Of a DNA stretch of 32,494 nt, positions 8,600 to 16,995 are shown one piece after another. Source of the DNA: a bacterium (GTDB lineage: Bacteria > Patescibacteriota > Microgenomatia > Levybacterales > UBA12049); assembly GCA_021824155.1 (NCBI GenBank), contig JAKALN010000008.1:1-32494 (forward strand), in the 5' to 3' direction. Position numbers and translations under genes: made by a program. The notes beneath the pieces were generated by a model that did no database searches, was not told the DNA's origin, and worked only from the letters and a program-made list of their open reading frames with translations. Each line of letters begins with the position of its first letter. Within the stretch, counting starts at the first letter, position 1.

Positions 8600-9889
8600 T
8601 TATTGGTTGAGGATTTTATTAATTGCCACAAGGTATGACGCTTCTTTTAAATCCGTTTTATTCTTTTTTGACTGGTCCCATACATTTTCGAATGCGTCCT
8701 GCATCATTTTTTCAAGGCGTTTTAAAACGTCTTCTTTTTTGTATTTTTTATCCTCAACATTTTGTTCCCATTCTATATAGCTTCCCGCGACCCCTCCGGA
8801 GTTGGCTAAAATATCGGGAACTATAATAACCCCTTTTTGAGTCAAATAATGATAAGCCGCGGGGGAAACCGGTCCGTTGGCCATTTCAATTATTATTTTC
8901 GCTTTTATATTTTGCATATTGTTTTCGTTAATAACGTCTTCCAAAGCTGCAGGAATTAGAATATCAACGGGGAGATTGAGCAATTCTTCGTTGGTTATCA
9001 TTTGTCCGCCCCTTGTATCACAAACCCCACCCGCGCAATAGCATCCTGCCAGGCTTCCCTTTTCCTGTTTGCAGTCAAAAACCAGGGGAATATCCAAAGG
9101 AATAAATTCATCCCCTGATTTTTTAACTATTCCTCCTTTTGAATCGGAAACTGCAACTATTTGGAATCCGGCTTTACTTGCAAGTTCGGCAAAATAATAG
9201 CCTACATTTCCAAAGCCCATAACTGCAACGGTTTGTTTTTTTGGTTCAAGTTTCAATTTTCTCGCAAGCTCTTTAAGCACTGTTACACCGCCGAATCCGG
9301 TAGCTTCCGTTCTTCCGCTCAAGCCGTTTTTAGATTTTCCGGTAAATGTTGCAAAAAGTTTATTTAAGGGCGTAGAGCCTTTGCCGTTCATCATAGAGAG
9401 TTTTATATATTCATCTACCATCCAGTCTATTATTTTTGGATTTGTATTTACGTCCGGAGCAGGTACGTCTTTGTCATAACCCAAAACATCGTAAGTTTTA
9501 CGGACATATTCCCTGGATAATTCTTCAAGCTGTTTTTCGCTTAATGCTTTAGGGTCAACGGCAATTCCCCCTTTCCCCCCTCCAAAAGGAATTCCAACGA
9601 CTGCTGTTTTTAAGCTCATCCACAAAGACAAAGCCATAACCTCGTCTTTAGTAACTCCGGGGTGGAATCTTAACCCGCCTTTATATGGGCCCAGATTATT
9701 GTTATGCTGGCTTCTGTAGCCTTTAAAGCTTACCGTTTCGCTGCCGAGCTTAACCGGAACTTTAATTTCGACTATTCTGTCCGGCTGGAGAAATTCTTCC
9801 AATTTATTCTGGGGAATATTATATTTTTTACCTACAGTGAGGATTTCTTCTCTCGACTTATTGTAAACACCCGAATTATCCATAACCAA
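8600..9889 (-). CDS. gdhA: Glu/Leu/Phe/Val dehydrogenase (glutamate dehydrogenase)
   Basis: GPYKGGLRFHPGVTKDEVMALSLWMSLKTAVVGIPFGGGKGGI; VMGFGNVGYYFAE. Confidence 0.93.
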   Translation of the reverse strand: MVMDNSGVYNKSREEILTVGKKYNIPQNKLEEFLQPDRIVEIKVPVKLGSETVSFKGYRSQHNNNLGPYKGGLRFHPGVTKDEVMALSLWMSLKTAVVGIPFGGGKGGIAVDPKALSEKQLEELSREYVRKTYDVLGYDKDVPAPDVNTNPKIIDWMVDEYIKLSMMNGKGSTPLNKLFATFTGKSKNGLSGRTEATGFGGVTVLKELARKLKLEPKKQTVAVMGFGNVGYYFAELASKAGFQIVAVSDSKGGIVKKSGDEFIPLDIPLVFDCKQEKGSLAGCYCAGGVCDTRGGQMITNEELLNLPVDILIPAALEDVINENNMQNIKAKIIIEMANGPVSPAAYHYLTQKGVIIVPDILANSGGVAGSYIEWEQNVEDKKYKKEDVLKRLEKMMQDAFENVWDQSKKNKTDLKEASYLVAINKILNQ

Positions 9890-9994
9890 AAAACAGTATA
9901 CAACTAATTTTGTAAATTTTCTATGGGATTTTGGCGTAAGCTTTCTAAAAAGTAACTACTTTATATTTAATCTTCTTAGTCATATAATTCATCC

Positions 9995-11464
9995 ATGGAA
10001 AAACCCAAAAACAAACAGGAGACATGCGCTTATGTTATGGTGATTTTCGGCGCAACAGGGGATTTAGCCTTAAATAAATTAATTCCTTCGCTTTTTTCCC
10101 TTTTTAATCAGAAAAAACTTCCTGTTAATTTTTCCGTAATAGGTTTTTCAAGAAGGGAAATGACGGATAGCCAGTTTCGTAACCACTTCGAAAACCTAAA
10201 AAATAAAAAAGGGTGGGATAAGTTTTCGAAAATACTTTCCTACCAAAAAGGCGATTTTCAGGATAAGAATGCTTACCTCGAATTAATAGATAAACTTGAG
10301 CTTTTAGACAAAAAATACGGGGACTGCATAACAAGGCTTTTTTATCTTGCCACGCCTCCCCAAAACTATGATGTGATACTGGATTTTATGGAAGATACAA
10401 AGCTTTCAAAAGGAGTGGGCCAGAATACATACAACCAAACTAAAATAATTATTGAAAAACCGTTCGGAAAAGATTTGGATACGGCAAAAGCACTCGACCA
10501 AAAGTTATACAAAACATTTAAAGAGGAACAAATTTTCCGGGTTGACCATTATCTTGGTAAAGAAACTATTCAGAATATGCTTGCATTCAGGTTTGCTAAC
10601 GGCATATTCGAACCGGTTTGGAATAATAAATTTATAGACCATGTGCAAATAACTTTCGCCGAAAGTAAAGGAATAGACGGAAGAGGAAAATTTTTTGACG
10701 GTGTAGGAATTCTAAGGGATGTTGCACAAAACCATTTAATGCAGATTCTTGCAGCTGTTGCAATGGAACAGCCGATAAGTTTTGAAAGGGAAGCGATAAG
10801 GGATGCAAGGGCAAAAGTCATAGAGGCGATAAGGCCTGTTGAGCCAAAGGAAGTAGGAGAATATACAGTCAGAGGACAATACGAGGGTTACACCGGGGAA
10901 AAAGATGTGGAACCCGATTCAAAAACAGGAACATATACAGCGGTTAAGCTTTTCGTAGATACGGAAAGATTTAGAGGCATTCCCTTTTATTTGCGGGCAG
11001 GAAAAATGATGCCCAAGAATTCTGTTTATGTTTCGATAGTTTTTATACAGACATGCCATATACTTTTTAAAGAATACGGTTGTCCCGAAATAGGGAATGT
11101 TTTAACTATTAAAATTCAGCCGGACGAGGGAATAACATTAAGGGTTATAGCCAAAAAGCCCCAGGAAAAACTTGCCCTGGATACGGTAAATATGAAATTT
11201 ACATATAAAGGTGAATTCGGAGGGGAAATAAAGGATGCTTACGAAAAAATACTTTTAGATATTTTTGAAGGGGACCAGATGCTTTTTAACAGGAGCGATG
11301 AATTGCAAAGTTCCTGGAAATTTATAACTAAAATATTAGAAGGCTGGGAAATGCAATTAAAATCCTCTAAATGGAAAATGCCTAAATACAAAAAGGGTAC
11401 TTGGGGGCCCAAAGAATCGCTTGACTTGATAGAGAAAGATGGGAGAAAATGGATAGAAGTATAG
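9995..11464 (+). CDS. zwf: Glucose-6-phosphate 1-dehydrogenase
   Basis: IFGATGDLALNKLIPSLF; RVDHYLGKETIQN; IIEKPFGKD. Confidence 0.95.
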   Translation: MEKPKNKQETCAYVMVIFGATGDLALNKLIPSLFSLFNQKKLPVNFSVIGFSRREMTDSQFRNHFENLKNKKGWDKFSKILSYQKGDFQDKNAYLELIDKLELLDKKYGDCITRLFYLATPPQNYDVILDFMEDTKLSKGVGQNTYNQTKIIIEKPFGKDLDTAKALDQKLYKTFKEEQIFRVDHYLGKETIQNMLAFRFANGIFEPVWNNKFIDHVQITFAESKGIDGRGKFFDGVGILRDVAQNHLMQILAAVAMEQPISFEREAIRDARAKVIEAIRPVEPKEVGEYTVRGQYEGYTGEKDVEPDSKTGTYTAVKLFVDTERFRGIPFYLRAGKMMPKNSVYVSIVFIQTCHILFKEYGCPEIGNVLTIKIQPDEGITLRVIAKKPQEKLALDTVNMKFTYKGEFGGEIKDAYEKILLDIFEGDQMLFNRSDELQSSWKFITKILEGWEMQLKSSKWKMPKYKKGTWGPKESLDLIEKDGRKWIEV

Positions 11465-11467
11465 ACT

Positions 11468-11503
11468 GAATTCAGAATTTAGATTTCAGAATTAAGAATT
11501 ATG
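11468..11503. repeat. Short heptad array ending at a start codon
   Basis: AATTCAG AATTTAG ATTTCAG AATTAAG AATTATG. Confidence 0.7.
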
Positions 11504-11827
11504 GATACGATTACATTTGAGGAATTCAAAAAAGTTGAAATAAAAATAGGGAAGATACTTTCCGCGGAAAAGGTGGAAAATGCGGATAAACTCTTAAAAC
11601 TTCAGGTCGATTTTGGAGATTTCCAAAGGCAAATAATTTCGGGAATTGCGGAAAGTTTTTCAACAGAAGAACTTGTAGGAAAAAAGCTTCCTTTTATCAT
11701 TAATTTGGAATATAGAAAGTTCAGGGGAGAAGAATCTCAGGGAATGCTTATGGCAATAGATGTTCCTGAAAAAACAGTTCTTCTTATTCCGGAAACGGAT
11801 GTCCCCGAAGGCACGGAAGTAGTCTAA
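11501..11827 (+). CDS. Stand-alone tRNA-binding (EMAP-II/MetRS C-terminal-like) protein
   Basis: FEEFKKVEIKIGKILSAEKVENADKLLKLQVDFG...ISGIAESF...GMLMA. Confidence 0.88.
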   Translation: MDTITFEEFKKVEIKIGKILSAEKVENADKLLKLQVDFGDFQRQIISGIAESFSTEELVGKKLPFIINLEYRKFRGEESQGMLMAIDVPEKTVLLIPETDVPEGTEVV

Positions 11828-12336
11828 AAAGTCTTTTTGTATATAATTTTCCAACCGTTTACGTTTGGATAATCATTCGGATCATTGCGGTTTATATAAA
11901 CATTTCCGATTGTAAATTCGTTTTTAATATCAAGGCTATTAATAATATTAATTCTTTCTTTTTCCGGTAATGTTTTATAGATTAAGCTTAAGTGGGGTTT
12001 GAATGTAGAAAAATCTCTTTGTTCTATTTTTTCCGACAGTGCGTTAAAAAGATCTTTAAAATAATCGTTATTTTCAAATTCTATAAATGCCGTTTTATAA
12101 AAATTTTCACTTTGATTTAGGCCTTTTTTCTTAATTTTAAAGGGTTTAACGTTTGCAAAAATTTCGTCAACAGTTGACTTTAAATTCTCTTCGCCTGCTT
12201 TAACATCAACAAAAAGTGTCAAGTGAGGAATAAAGATAGGGGAATCGTATTTGTTTGCCAAATCTTTAATAATTTTATCAAGATATTCCTTGTCTTTTTT
12301 TCCGGGGACAAACCAAACCGAAAAGCAGTTATCCAT
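11824..12336 (-). CDS. 2H phosphoesterase / 2'-5' RNA ligase family protein
   Basis: Two HxT/S motifs, HLTL and HLSL, in a ~170 aa protein. Confidence 0.8.
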   Translation of the reverse strand: MDNCFSVWFVPGKKDKEYLDKIIKDLANKYDSPIFIPHLTLFVDVKAGEENLKSTVDEIFANVKPFKIKKKGLNQSENFYKTAFIEFENNDYFKDLFNALSEKIEQRDFSTFKPHLSLIYKTLPEKERINIINSLDIKNEFTIGNVYINRNDPNDYPNVNGWKIIYKKTF

Positions 12337-12686
12337 TATTCTATGTATTTTTCTACCATTATAGCAGCTTGAGAGCCTTTTATTCTCATAGCTTCTATGT
12401 CAACTTGAGATAGTCTTTCTTCTCTTGGCCAAGTTTGGAGTTGGTAAAGGTCTTCTGCCGTTACTATTTCTGCTTCTCCGGTTTCAGAATCCCGGGGGAT
12501 AAATGCAATACCTTTACCGGGGTTAAAACCCCAAACCATTTGCGATAGCATTTCCTTTATAGCACCCGAGGAAAAACCGTCTAAAGCCAGGGCTTTGTAT
12601 CTTGTTCTATCGCCCGGTTCGGTTGAACGGAAATGTCTGATTTCGAAAGGAGGTCTTTCGGGCTGTCCCCGCCTGTCTTTTTCCAT
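12336..12686 (-). CDS. Hypothetical protein
   Basis: 116 aa ORF abutting the downstream gene; no recognised family. Confidence 0.6.
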   Translation of the reverse strand: MEKDRRGQPERPPFEIRHFRSTEPGDRTRYKALALDGFSSGAIKEMLSQMVWGFNPGKGIAFIPRDSETGEAEIVTAEDLYQLQTWPREERLSQVDIEAMRIKGSQAAIMVEKYIE

Positions 12687-12747
12687 AAGCTGAGAGTATA
12701 CAATATAGGTTTTAAAAATGCTACAATAATTTTAAGTAAAGCTTAAA

Positions 12748-12807
12748 ATCAAGCTCTAAATATTAATTTCTAAATTCTAAACAATGACAAAAATTCAAAA
12801 TTCAAAG
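12748..12807. repeat. Left heptad arm of the four-helix-bundle element; contains the ORF start codon
   Basis: ATCAAGC TCTAAAT ATTAATT TCTAAAT TCTAAAC AATGACA AAAATTC AAAATTC AAAG. Confidence 0.75.
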
Positions 12808-13140
12808 AAATATGATTTGGAGGAAAGAACTTTAAAATTCGCTAAAGATATTAGAAAATTTCTTCAAGAAATACCCAAATCGGTTATTAATGTAGAAGAT
12901 ATTAAACAATTATTAAGGTCATCTGGCTCGGTAGGCGCAAATTATATTGAGGCAAATGAGTCATTAAGCAAGAAGGATTTCGTAATGAGGGTTAAAATTT
13001 GCAGAAAAGAGGCAAAGGAAACTGAATTTTGGTTAAATTTGATGGATGTTCCAAGATTTGATTCGGAAAGAAGACAGTTATTGGAGGAAGCAATAGAGCT
13101 AAGAAAAATTTTTGGTGCTATAATTGAAAAGTCTAAATGA
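12784..13140 (+). CDS. Four-helix-bundle protein (23S rRNA intervening-sequence protein / Avd-like)
   Basis: 118 aa; LKFAKDIRKFLQEIPKSVINVEDIKQLLRSSGSVGANYIEANESLSKKDFVMRVKICRKEAKETEFWL is typical of the family. Confidence 0.93.
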   Translation: MTKIQNSKKYDLEERTLKFAKDIRKFLQEIPKSVINVEDIKQLLRSSGSVGANYIEANESLSKKDFVMRVKICRKEAKETEFWLNLMDVPRFDSERRQLLEEAIELRKIFGAIIEKSK

Positions 13141-13192
13141 TTAAAAAATTTGAATTTATTTAGGATTTAGATATTAGAAATTAGAATTTTAT
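13141..13192. repeat. Right heptad arm of the four-helix-bundle element
   Basis: TTTATTT AGGATTT AGATATT AGAAATT AGAATTT. Confidence 0.75.
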
Positions 13193-13194
13193 TT

Positions 13195-14424
13195 ATGAGA
13201 TACTCGAAATTATTCGGCAAAACAACAAGGGATTTTCCAAAAGACGAAGTTTCAACCAACGCAAAACTTTTATTAAAAGCCGGGTTTATAGATAAGTTAA
13301 TGGCCGGCTCTTTTACACTTTTACCTTTAGGTTTTAGGGTTGTTGAAAATATTAAACAAATTGTCAGGGAAGAGATAGACGCGACCGGAGCAAACGAGCT
13401 TTTAATGCCTCTTTTACACCCGAAAGAAATTTGGAATGAAACAGGCCGCTGGGACAGCGCTAAAGAAATAATGTACCAGTTGGAAAAAGATAAAAAGGAA
13501 TTCGGGCTTTCATTTACCCACGAAGAAATAGTAATGGACTTAATAAGGAAAAGGGCGCAGTCTTTTAAAGATTTTCCGATTAAAGTTTATCATTTTTCAA
13601 CCAAATTCAGGTATGAAGCAAGGCCGAAATCAGGTATTTTAAGGGGCAGGGAGTTTTTAATGAAAGATTTATACAGTGCCCATGTTTCTTTTGAAGATAT
13701 GGACAAATATTATTGGGAGGTAGTAGATGCCTATCTTCGGATTTTCAAAAGAATCGGTCTGGAAGTTAAGGTGGTCGAGGCATCGGGCGGCGTTTTTACA
13801 AAAGCCCACAGCCATGAATTTCAGGTTCTTTCCCCCGTTGGAGAGGATACTATTTATTATTGCGATAGCTGCGATTTTGCCCAAAACGATGAAATTGCAA
13901 AAGTAAAAGAAGGCGATGTTTGTCCAAAGTGCAAAAAAGGAAAAATTGATACTTCAAAATCCATTGAAGTGGGGAATATTTTTCCGCTTGGAACAATGTA
14001 TTCGGAAAAAATGGGATTTTATTTTACAGATCAAGGCGGCAGCAAAAAACCCGTTGTTTTGGCAAGCTACGGAATCGGTCCGACCAGGGTTTTGGGGACT
14101 TTAGCAGAAGTTTATAACGATGAAAAGGGTATTATCTGGCCCGAAAGTGTCGCTCCTTATAAAGTCCATTTGGTTTCGATTGGGGAAAACGGAAAAGCGG
14201 ACAAAATTTACGAAAGGCTTTTAACTGAGGATATTGAAGCATTGTATGACGACAGGGAAGTGGGGGCAGGAGAAAAACTCAACGACGCAGATTTAATCGG
14301 AATTCCCATAAGGCTTGTTATAAGTGCAAAAACCGGTGATAAAATAGAGTGGAAATTAAGAAAAGAAAAAAATACGGAGCTGTTGGATATAGAAGAGGTT
14401 ATTAAGAGGATCAAAAAAGTTTAA
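13195..14424 (+). CDS. proS: Prolyl-tRNA synthetase, short form
   Basis: GSFTLLPLGFRVVENIKQIVREEID; FTHEEIVMDLIRK; FRYEARPKSGILRGREFLMKDLYS; 409 aa, too short for the usual inserted editing domain. Confidence 0.93.
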   Translation: MRYSKLFGKTTRDFPKDEVSTNAKLLLKAGFIDKLMAGSFTLLPLGFRVVENIKQIVREEIDATGANELLMPLLHPKEIWNETGRWDSAKEIMYQLEKDKKEFGLSFTHEEIVMDLIRKRAQSFKDFPIKVYHFSTKFRYEARPKSGILRGREFLMKDLYSAHVSFEDMDKYYWEVVDAYLRIFKRIGLEVKVVEASGGVFTKAHSHEFQVLSPVGEDTIYYCDSCDFAQNDEIAKVKEGDVCPKCKKGKIDTSKSIEVGNIFPLGTMYSEKMGFYFTDQGGSKKPVVLASYGIGPTRVLGTLAEVYNDEKGIIWPESVAPYKVHLVSIGENGKADKIYERLLTEDIEALYDDREVGAGEKLNDADLIGIPIRLVISAKTGDKIEWKLRKEKNTELLDIEEVIKRIKKV

Positions 14425-14734
14425 ATACTTTTGCCCATACAACCGCGTAAATCACAAAGAAAAGTATTCCTACTACAAGAAAAATCACAGGGCTGATTTT
14501 GCTTTTCTTTTTCGTAGATGCAATCTTTTCTCCGGCGGGAGTTGTTATTGGAGTTACGTTAATTGGAGGTAATCCCTGTGGCATTTGAGCCATAGAAGGA
14601 GCCATTGGCTGTACCGGCTGCGGAGTTTGCGGTTTTGGTGGAATTACGTTTCCCGGGTTTATATTACTTCCCATAACTCTGTCGTATGCTTCTTTGAGCT
14701 TTGGGTCCAAATCTTGAGGAGTTTTTGGATTCAT
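14411..14734 (-). CDS. Pro-rich membrane-anchored hypothetical protein
   Basis: Pro/Gln/Met-rich N-terminus, C-terminal TM helix ISPVIFLVVGILFFVIYAVVW. Confidence 0.7.
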   Translation of the reverse strand: MNPKTPQDLDPKLKEAYDRVMGSNINPGNVIPPKPQTPQPVQPMAPSMAQMPQGLPPINVTPITTPAGEKIASTKKKSKISPVIFLVVGILFFVIYAVVWAKVFKLF

Positions 14735-14759
14735 AGGCAGTTAATATTATAGTGCTAGA

Positions 14760-14896
14760 TTAGACACTTTTTGTCAAGGGGTGAACCACGTTGGGTTCAT
14801 CCCGCAGACCCGTCAATAATCGCTCTTTGAGGCATGAACGAATAGTTCCAAAAAGCTGAAAAGCAAGATATGTGAGGTCAAGTGGGGCTTTTTTTT
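14760..14896 (+). ncRNA. Candidate small non-coding RNA
   Basis: TTGGAT-N17-TATAGT promoter (14725-14753), hairpin GGG-TGAACC-ACGTTG-GGTTCA-T-CCC, ends in T8 tract (14889-14896); no ORF. Confidence 0.4.
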
Positions 14897-14925
14897 AAGC
14901 AGTAAAAACTGTATACTTACTAATC

Positions 14926-14986
14926 AAACTTAAAATATAAAATATAAAACGTAAAATTTAAGTTTTAAGTTATAAGTTTTTAATTT
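14926..14986. repeat. Heptad-periodic array with inverted symmetry, abutting a start codon
   Basis: ACTTAAA ATATAAA ATATAAA ACGTAAA ATTTAAG TTTTAAG TTATAAG TTTTTAA; AACTTAAAA/TTTTAAGTT inverted. Confidence 0.75.
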
Positions 14987-15889
14987 ATGAGAATTATTGT
15001 TGCACATACATCGCCCGATATGGATGCAATTACATCCATCTGGCTTATAAAAAAATTTTTACCGGGTTGGGAAGACGCGGATGTACAGTTTGTTCCCGCG
15101 GGTGAGTCAATGGGAAGGATCCCGCAGTCCGGTTTAAAACTTACCGATCCCGTGGAAAAAATGGGCAGAAATTTGGTTATTCACGTTGATACCGGATTAG
15201 GTCCCTTAGACCACCATCAGACCTCAAGTGACAAAGTCTGCGCCGCAAGCCTGACTTTTGATTATGTGATTAAGGTTATGAACGAAAATATTCCCGCAAT
15301 GAACGATGACAAATTTGAAGCCCTAAAAAGAATTGTTGATGTAGTTGTACAGGTGGACCATTTTAAGGAAGTTTTCTGGAGCGAACCGACGGCAGATTAC
15401 CATGAATTTTCAATAGTAGGAATTTTGGAAGGATTAAAGCTTGAAAAGCCGGATAACGATAAATATTATGTAGATTTTGTAATAACAGCGTTGGACGCGC
15501 TTTTACACCAATTCGAAAATAGGATTTGGGCGGAAAAAGAAATAAAAGAAAATGGGGTCGAATTTGCAACCCGTCTGGGAAAAGCTATTGCTTTTGAAAC
15601 AATTAACGACTCGGTTATTAAACTCGCCCAAAAAATGGGTTATTACCTTGTTATAAGGAAAGACCCCAGAAAAGGTTATGTCAGAATAAAGGCAAGGCCG
15701 ACAAAACAAGGGGAAAAGGCCGCAGATTTAACATTGATTTACGAAAAACTAAGAAAGATTGACCCGGAAGCTACCTGGTTTTTGCATATATCCAAAAAAA
15801 TGCTTTTAAACGGGACTGTAAAGAATCCAAAAATGAGACCGACAAAACTGAGTTTGAGTGATATAATAGAAGTACTAAAGTCAATTTAG
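14987..15889 (+). CDS. DHH-superfamily/MYG1-like phosphohydrolase
   Basis: AHTSPDMDAITSIWLIKKF; HVDTGLGPLDHHQTSSDKVCAASL metal-binding motifs. Confidence 0.65.
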   Translation: MRIIVAHTSPDMDAITSIWLIKKFLPGWEDADVQFVPAGESMGRIPQSGLKLTDPVEKMGRNLVIHVDTGLGPLDHHQTSSDKVCAASLTFDYVIKVMNENIPAMNDDKFEALKRIVDVVVQVDHFKEVFWSEPTADYHEFSIVGILEGLKLEKPDNDKYYVDFVITALDALLHQFENRIWAEKEIKENGVEFATRLGKAIAFETINDSVIKLAQKMGYYLVIRKDPRKGYVRIKARPTKQGEKAADLTLIYEKLRKIDPEATWFLHISKKMLLNGTVKNPKMRPTKLSLSDIIEVLKSI

Positions 15890-15941
15890 AATTCATAATT
15901 TATAATTCAGAATTATTCTGAACTCTAGATTCTAAATTATT
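15890..15941. repeat. Heptad array abutting the HIT gene start
   Basis: AATTCAT AATTTAT AATTCAG AATTATT then CTAGATTCTAAATTATT. Confidence 0.7.
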
Positions 15942-16265
15942 ATGGATTGTATTTTTTGTAAGATAAGAGATAGGGAAATACCCAAAGAATTTACCTACGA
16001 AGACAAAGATTTGATGGTTTTCCCCGATATACATCCCATAAAACCAATCCATTTATTGGTAGTACCAAAAGAGCATATAGAAGATTTTCTGGAGCTTAAC
16101 GACGCAAAGCTCCTTTCAGGAATAAAAAATATGATCGATAAAATGGTTAAAGACAACAAACTGGATAAAAAAGGGTATAGAATATCGGTGAATGGCGGAG
16201 GAGCGCAAGTTATAAATCATTTGCATTTCCACGTTATGGGACCGATAAAAAGTACTGAAATGTAA
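15942..16265 (+). CDS. HIT family protein
   Basis: CIFCKIRDREIPKEFTYED; HLHFHVMG histidine triad. Confidence 0.95.
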   Translation: MDCIFCKIRDREIPKEFTYEDKDLMVFPDIHPIKPIHLLVVPKEHIEDFLELNDAKLLSGIKNMIDKMVKDNKLDKKGYRISVNGGGAQVINHLHFHVMGPIKSTEM

Positions 16266-16286
16266 TTTAAAGGAGGTGTTTTATTT

Positions 16287-16472
16287 ATGGTAGTAGTTAA
16301 AAAAATGCCCGGAGACAGCGATGACGCACTCATCAGGAAATTCTCAAGAAAAGTAATGTCCGAAGGGATTCTACAGGAAGCGAAAAGGAGAGAATTTTAT
16401 CTTAAACCGTCTTTGGCAAGAAAACAAAAAGCAGAAGATGCAAGAAAGGCAAAAAAAATCTGGACAGCTTAA
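16287..16472 (+). CDS. rpsU: 30S ribosomal protein S21
   Basis: [37 protein letters not shown]; strong SD AAAGGAGGTG. Confidence 0.93.
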   Translation: MVVVKKMPGDSDDALIRKFSRKVMSEGILQEAKRREFYLKPSLARKQKAEDARKAKKIWTA

Positions 16473-16474
16473 AT

Positions 16475-16864
16475 ATGAATAAGGTTAACGTTCTGATTTT
16501 TGTTGAGAGCAGATATAAAATCAACAGAAAGAGAATCAAAGGAGTGATTGAACAAACCGTAAACAAAAACGAAATTGATTCTCCTGTTGAAGTTTCCGTG
16601 GCTATTGTAGGCGACAGAAAAATGAGGAGCCTCTCAAAAAAATATAAAGGCGAAGATAAAACAAGAAATATTTTATCTTTCTCCCAAACCGAAGGTCAAC
16701 CCGTCCAATCTCCAAACGATATTTTAAGGCTTGGGGATATTGTCCTTTCTTTCCCCCAGGTAATCAGAGATGCATCAAGGGACGAGATGCTCGTTGACGA
16801 TAAAGTCGATGAGCTGGTAGAACACGGTTTAATGCACCTGCTCGGGTTACATCACGAAGAATGA
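16475..16864 (+). CDS. ybeY: Endoribonuclease YbeY
   Basis: TRNILSFSQ...LGDIVLSFP...VEHGLMHLLGLHHEE. Confidence 0.92.
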   Translation: MNKVNVLIFVESRYKINRKRIKGVIEQTVNKNEIDSPVEVSVAIVGDRKMRSLSKKYKGEDKTRNILSFSQTEGQPVQSPNDILRLGDIVLSFPQVIRDASRDEMLVDDKVDELVEHGLMHLLGLHHEE

Positions 16865-16994
16865 AAATGCTAAATCCTAAGCACCAAATCCTAAATAAGC
16901 TTTAATGCTCAAAATCCTAAGGAGATGGCTTTAGTATTTGAGAAATTGAGATTTGTTTAGAGTTTAGATATTAGAAATTAGAGTTTATATAAAA
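16865..16994. repeat. Heptad-periodic inverted array pair
   Basis: Left TGCTAAA TCCTAAG CACCAAA TCCTAAA; right GTTTAGA GTTTAGA TATTAGA AATTAGA GTTTATA. Confidence 0.8.
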
Positions 16995-16995
16995 T

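Noticed and set aside
14793-14806. GGGTTCATCCC as a tRNA T-arm
   Set aside because: No acceptor, D or anticodon arms could be built around it; no tRNA gene was identified in the window.
14776-14810. T-box-like sequence GGGGTGAACCACG
   Set aside because: Consensus would be GGGTGGnACCRCG; one position is missing, no specifier/antiterminator layout, and the next gene is not an aaRS or amino acid gene.
16865-16994. Heptad arrays as a CRISPR-like array
   Set aside because: Period is 7 nt with no spacers and no cas genes in the window.
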